Origin: an uncultured Lentisphaerota bacterium
GTDB lineage: Bacteria > Verrucomicrobiota > Lentisphaeria > Victivallales > GWF2-50-93
Assembly: GCA_903872565.1 (NCBI GenBank)
Contig: CAIQLG010000224.1
Location: forward strand, 1 to 33,487
Reading direction: 5' to 3'
DNA: 33,487 bases
Positions 31,007 through 33,487 of this stretch are shown here, piece after piece. How positions within the stretch are numbered: the first letter of the stretch is position 1; each line of letters begins with the position of its first letter. Made by a program: the position numbers and the translations under genes. Below the pieces are notes generated by a model. That model was not told the origin of the DNA, did not search any database, and saw only the letters and a list, made by a program, of their open reading frames with translations.

Positions 31007-31648
31007 TTATTCCCTCCAGAGACCAACGCCAGCCTTGACGGCCTCATCATAGGCCTGGTTGATTTCGTCCTTGTATTTTATTTTCCCATAGAAAAGCGGC
31101 TTCGCATAACCGTTCCGGACTATCTCGACATTGAGACATTTCCCCTCGACATAGACCCAGCCGAGTAAGCGGCCGTAACGATCCCGAGGTGGATTCCCGA
31201 ATTCAATCTCGATGTCTTTGCCAACATATTTTTCAAGCTTTTCCTTCGTGAACTTCGAGGCCTTAACACCGTCGTAAATAATGTCCTTGACTTTCACTCC
31301 AGAGGCTTTTGCGTCCCTTTCAGCTTTCGCATTGTTCCTGGATTCAGGAGTATCAATCCCAAGCAACCTGACGCTTTCTTTTTCTCCCTTGTACTCAATC
31401 TTGATGGTATCGCCGTCAACGACGTAGAGCAACTTGCAAAAATGTGTCTCCCTTGCTGGTGCAGTGGAAACATCCAGAGCTTTCTCATTCTGCGCATATC
31501 CAACGATTGGCTCTCCTGCCTCTGCGAAATTCGCACTTGTCAAGCCAAAAGCATGAGCTGCGTATATCGCAAGAAGAACTGCGAACTTCGCAAGTCGCAG
31601 GATTCGCAACGCTCCACAGTTATTTTGAATTAGACTATCCTCTTCCAT
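31007..31648 (-). CDS. Staphylococcal-nuclease-like (thermonuclease) protein, exported or membrane-anchored
   Basis: A 213-residue protein. The SNase domain spans residues ~70-213: YVVDGDTIKI (metal-binding D78 and D80), VRLLGIDTPES (R94, E102) and DRYGRLLGWVY (R160), so the catalytic residues are present. Residues ~14-36 are hydrophobic (ILRLAKFAVLLAIYAAHAFG), suggesting export or membrane anchoring. This segment is largely encoded by copies of a short palindromic repeat. No clear ribosome-binding site precedes the ATG at 31648. SNase-like proteins near recombinases are common on mobile elements; the likely role is extracytoplasmic DNA or RNA degradation. Confidence 0.88.
   Translation of the reverse strand: MEEDSLIQNNCGALRILRLAKFAVLLAIYAAHAFGLTSANFAEAGEPIVGYAQNEKALDVSTAPARETHFCKLLYVVDGDTIKIEYKGEKESVRLLGIDTPESRNNAKAERDAKASGVKVKDIIYDGVKASKFTKEKLEKYVGKDIEIEFGNPPRDRYGRLLGWVYVEGKCLNVEIVRNGYAKPLFYGKIKYKDEINQAYDEAVKAGVGLWRE
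31523..31608. repeat. Cluster of four palindromic elements in the nuclease signal-peptide codons
   Basis: TGCGAAATTCGCA (31523-31535, perfect), TGCGTATATCGCA (31559-31571, arms TGCG/CGCA), TGCGAACTTCGCA (31580-31592, perfect) and TCGCAGGATTCGCA (31595-31608, degenerate). All lie inside the first ~45 codons of the nuclease gene and encode short Ala/Phe motifs such as AKFA, AIYA and ANFAEA. A further copy lies at 31920-31932. Confidence 0.75.
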
Positions 31649-31917
31649 TGTATTATTATAAAATTATTCTCAATATGCTGTTCCTCACTTGAAGAGGAAA
31701 AACATTCATGTAGTAATATGCGTCCATTCCAAAAAGCTTATGAATCAACCTATCGAATTCACACCCGCCGAAGAACATGAATTCCATCTCAGATATGAAG
31801 CATGGCAACAATGGAAGGAGAAGTATGACAACAAACAAGAAATACGGGCTGGCAAGAAATATGCAAATCAAGCCTCTTGCTCGATAAATATTACACTTGT
31901 CAAGCCGAAGGCATGAG
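31534..31917. repeat. Pair of 24-base direct repeats next to palindromic elements
   Basis: CACTTGTCAAGCC followed by AAAAGCATGAG (31534-31557) recurs as CACTTGTCAAGCC followed by GAAGGCATGAG (31894-31917), with two differences in 24 bases. Each copy is followed within three bases by a TGCG...CGCA palindrome, so the repeat and palindrome form one unit of about 36-49 bases. The copies lie in direct orientation on either side of the nuclease start. Confidence 0.75.
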
Positions 31918-32039
31918 ATTGCGAACTTCGCAAATCCAGACTGTTTCTCCGCCGAGGTGGATTCCCATTTCCTTATCGGACTGTGGTACCCACAAACCCT
32001 CGAAAAGACTTCCGTCTTCCTGCCGCATTTGTTGCTCAT
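31656..32039 (-). pseudogene. NrdD-like C-terminal fragment
   Basis: The ATG at 32039 has AAGGA 7 bases upstream. The first ~35 residues, MSNKCGRKTEVFSRVCGYHS then PIRKW, match the C-terminal zinc-binding end of class III (anaerobic) ribonucleotide reductases or the short proteins related to it (KTEVxSRVxGYxxPxxxW). After that the frame passes through a palindromic element (SGFAKFA) and the 24-base repeat, and continues into a tail without a recognisable match. It is read in a frame different from the overlapping 137-residue gene. I take it as a remnant cut by the repeat unit; recognition is by motif recall. Confidence 0.4.
31740..31916 (+). CDS. Possible small protein, 58 residues
   Basis: ATG at 31740 to TGA at 31914-31916. 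MNQPIEFTPAEEHEFHLRYE and the following WQQWKEKYDNKQEIRAGKKY read like a genuine helical protein, but there is no good ribosome-binding site. A TTG at 31689 would lengthen it by 17 codons. The C-terminus TLVKPKA is encoded by the 24-base repeat, so the original 3' end was probably replaced. The opposite strand carries two other frames here, so at most some of these are real. Confidence 0.35.
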   Translation: MNQPIEFTPAEEHEFHLRYEAWQQWKEKYDNKQEIRAGKKYANQASCSINITLVKPKA

Positions 32040-32313
32040 TGTAAATTCCTTTTTCATTTAATTTTTGCTTAAAACTGTATGACACCGGAATTCCAATCCG
32101 GAAGTTGTCTCCTGATATCGGATGGCATCTGTGTCGAAACCCGTGGAAGAGCTTGTCTGGCTGTCTCAGGTCGGTACACATGTATTGCCACTCTTCATCA
32201 AAATAAAATGCAGTCAGAGGGAATGGCAGTCCCTGGTTGCTGGGGTGAACCGCCAGCAAATTCCACATGAAATACCATTCATCACTGTCTCGTTTCACAA
32301 GTACATAGTCCAT
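31900..32313 (-). CDS. Hypothetical protein, 137 residues
   Basis: AAAGG lies 7 bases before the ATG at 32313, a good start. The first ~90 residues (MDYVLVKRDSDEWYFMWNLL, later FYFDEEWQYMCTDLRQPDKL) look like a compact aromatic-rich protein that I do not recognise. The last ~45 residues are read from the same bases that encode the NrdD-like fragment in another frame, and the stop lies inside the 24-base repeat. The original C-terminus may therefore have been replaced. It is oriented like the nuclease and recombinase, downstream of the ATPase gene by 34 bases. Confidence 0.6.
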   Translation of the reverse strand: MDYVLVKRDSDEWYFMWNLLAVHPSNQGLPFPLTAFYFDEEWQYMCTDLRQPDKLFHGFRHRCHPISGDNFRIGIPVSYSFKQKLNEKGIYNEQQMRQEDGSLFEGLWVPQSDKEMGIHLGGETVWICEVRNLMPSA

Positions 32314-32347
32314 GGTTCAACCTTTCAATTGTTAAATATTTGCATCT

Positions 32348-33379
32348 TCACTTGTTCATGAATATTCTACTGAAAATTGCAGCAGCCATCCCAAATCCCC
32401 CTAGCAGGTAAAGATCTGTCGAACCCGCAGCTTTGCCTGTATATCTCAAGGCGATAAATAACGCTATGCAGCTAACGACAATCAACGGCATTATGTTCAT
32501 CTCTTCGCCCTTTACATGCTCGTCATCGTTCAACGGTTCTCCACGGCAAGCCGCCCAAATTCTGCCTGGATTGCCTCGGGAATTCTTTATCACTTCGTTA
32601 ATGTCAACGACAGCACCAGTTTCATGAATTGCCTTTTGCGCTATCTTCAATGAGTTCTCCTCGGTAATAGGAGGAACACGGACGCACTTGACTCCCCAGA
32701 CAAGCGGCTTGAGGTTCTCCTTCACTATCCCGTTCTTACCGGCATAGTAGATTCTGACTTCCGTCTTGCCGTGTAACCCCTTGAGAAAAGTTATAAGCTG
32801 GGGCTTGATTTCCTCAATGTTGTCGATGAATAGAGCAAAGGGCTTGTCGGACTGAATTATTTCCTTCTCAAGTTTAGCCGTTGATTTCTTCTCGTATCCC
32901 TCGATCTCGAGCCCTTTCGCTATTTCACGGATTATTTCTGTATTCCGGAAGCAGCATGAGACGTAAGCCCGCCTCTCAGACCCGTAATTATTGTAAGCCC
33001 ACAGAAACAAGGTCGTCTTCCCTATCCCAGATAATCCATCGAGACGGAATGTCATTTTGCGCTGAAGCCTGGCATAAAGCAAAGTAAGCAGATGATCCCG
33101 TCCTATGACATTTGCCGCCAATGAATCCCTTGTTTGCCGTCTTGCAAGGTCGGCTTTATCGCCAGTTGTCTGATAAGCCATGACACATTTGCCGCATAAA
33201 GGGAGAAGGTTTTCCGGGTTGTAGTTATCCGGACTGCGGTCTGGATAATGGACTACGTGGAGACTTCGGACGTTGTGGTCGAAAGGCTCCCCTGGCTTTC
33301 TACACTGCAATCCGCATTTCCCGCACTTGTAGCCAGCCGCCTCCTTACTTGCTTCATGGGCTTTTGATTGTTCATCCAT
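32348..33379 (-). CDS. HNH-like zinc motif fused to a membrane-anchored P-loop ATPase
   Basis: A 343-residue protein. Residues 19-65 hold an HNH-like zinc frame: C19-x2-C22, then LHVVHYPDRSPDNYNPENLL, then C62-x2-C65. The His pair and NPENL resemble HNH endonucleases, though the full catalytic set is not certain. Residues ~92-280 form a P-loop ATPase with Walker A GLSGIGKTT (115-123) and Walker B FALFIDNIEE, similar to small STAND/ORC-type NTPases. Residues ~293-340 contain two transmembrane segments (IMPLIVVSCIALFIALRY, DLYLLGGFGMAAAIF). No strong ribosome-binding site is seen. A defence or stress sensor that joins nucleotide switching to a nuclease-like head is plausible. Confidence 0.8.
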   Translation of the reverse strand: MDEQSKAHEASKEAAGYKCGKCGLQCRKPGEPFDHNVRSLHVVHYPDRSPDNYNPENLLPLCGKCVMAYQTTGDKADLARRQTRDSLAANVIGRDHLLTLLYARLQRKMTFRLDGLSGIGKTTLFLWAYNNYGSERRAYVSCCFRNTEIIREIAKGLEIEGYEKKSTAKLEKEIIQSDKPFALFIDNIEEIKPQLITFLKGLHGKTEVRIYYAGKNGIVKENLKPLVWGVKCVRVPPITEENSLKIAQKAIHETGAVVDINEVIKNSRGNPGRIWAACRGEPLNDDEHVKGEEMNIMPLIVVSCIALFIALRYTGKAAGSTDLYLLGGFGMAAAIFSRIFMNK

Positions 33380-33487
33380 ACCGGCACGTCCAATTTAATC
33401 TTTTATGATGAAGAGAGTTTCATTCAGGGGATTCGAAATTTCCAATATCCCGGACTCGTATATGATATAAGAATCCGAAACGGTTTC
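33380..33487. other. Right-edge non-coding stretch
   Basis: The last 108 bases lie upstream of the ATPase gene on its strand. I see no convincing promoter or gene start. The final 11 bases (GAAAC-G-GTTTC) form a short palindrome cut by the window edge. Confidence 0.3.

Noticed and set aside
29889-31932. CRISPR-like array
   Set aside because: The palindromes are irregularly spaced (15 bases to hundreds), lie partly inside genes and have no cas genes nearby.
33380-33487. Start of another gene or repeat at the right edge
   Set aside because: Only a short palindrome cut by the edge is visible; nothing can be supported.

Overview
The window looks like an accessory region, probably a genomic or defence island, of a bacterium in the PVC superphylum (Lentisphaerota, Kiritimatiellota or a relative). 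The clues are an ECF sigma factor of the kind common in planctomycetes, lentisphaerae and verrucomicrobia, a downstream protein joining an anti-sigma zinc motif (H-x3-C-x2-C) to a Ser/Thr kinase, a plant-DEG9-like trypsin protease, and a lone FtsA N-terminus. This taxonomic placement is inference. I saw no rRNA, tRNA or CRISPR array.

Layout. (1) 1-2046: the 3' part of a receiver-domain protein that runs in from the left edge, then gene debris including the N-terminus of a NERD-type nuclease. (2) 2155-3930: an AbiE-type toxin-antitoxin pair behind a perfect TTGACA-17-TATAAT promoter. (3) 4103-26891: about 23 genes, all on the minus strand and mostly tightly spaced. Read in the direction of transcription: ECF sigma factor; anti-sigma/kinase/dynamin-like GTPase fusion; three more dynamin-like GTPases; a coiled-coil protein; two fascin-like beta-trefoil proteins; a coiled-coil protein; three zinc-ribbon proteins (one with a peptidoglycan-binding domain); a 56-residue coiled-coil protein; a membrane protein with a repeated GxxFAxEY motif; a ROK-alpha/beta-hydrolase fusion; a glycine-zipper protein; two small proteins; a C39-like peptidase; DUF1232; two more C39-like peptidases; and a PcfJ-like protein. 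(4) 27163-29551: divergent from the sigma factor, a secreted Deg-type protease, an unrecognised protein and an FtsA fragment. (5) 29603-33379: a small hypothetical gene, a tyrosine recombinase coupled to a nuclease gene, a patch of short palindromic repeats, debris including an NrdD-like tail, and a membrane-anchored HNH-like/P-loop ATPase.

How the parts may work together (inference). The sigma factor and the zinc-motif/kinase protein form a control unit. The GTPases, one with a clear membrane hairpin and two others with long hydrophobic stretches, would act at the membrane. The fascin-like and coiled-coil proteins share short terminal modules (VF[ST]WGDY near the N-terminus, KLDEI..LL at the C-terminus), so they probably assemble on a common partner. 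Zinc-ribbon proteins, small membrane proteins and three C39-like peptidases would be adaptors, membrane parts and proteolytic effectors. No ABC transporter or precursor peptide is visible, so bacteriocin processing is unlikely. I do not recognise this combination as a named system; it is the main candidate for an undescribed one. Several starts below are moved from the longest frame to the position with a clear ribosome-binding site.
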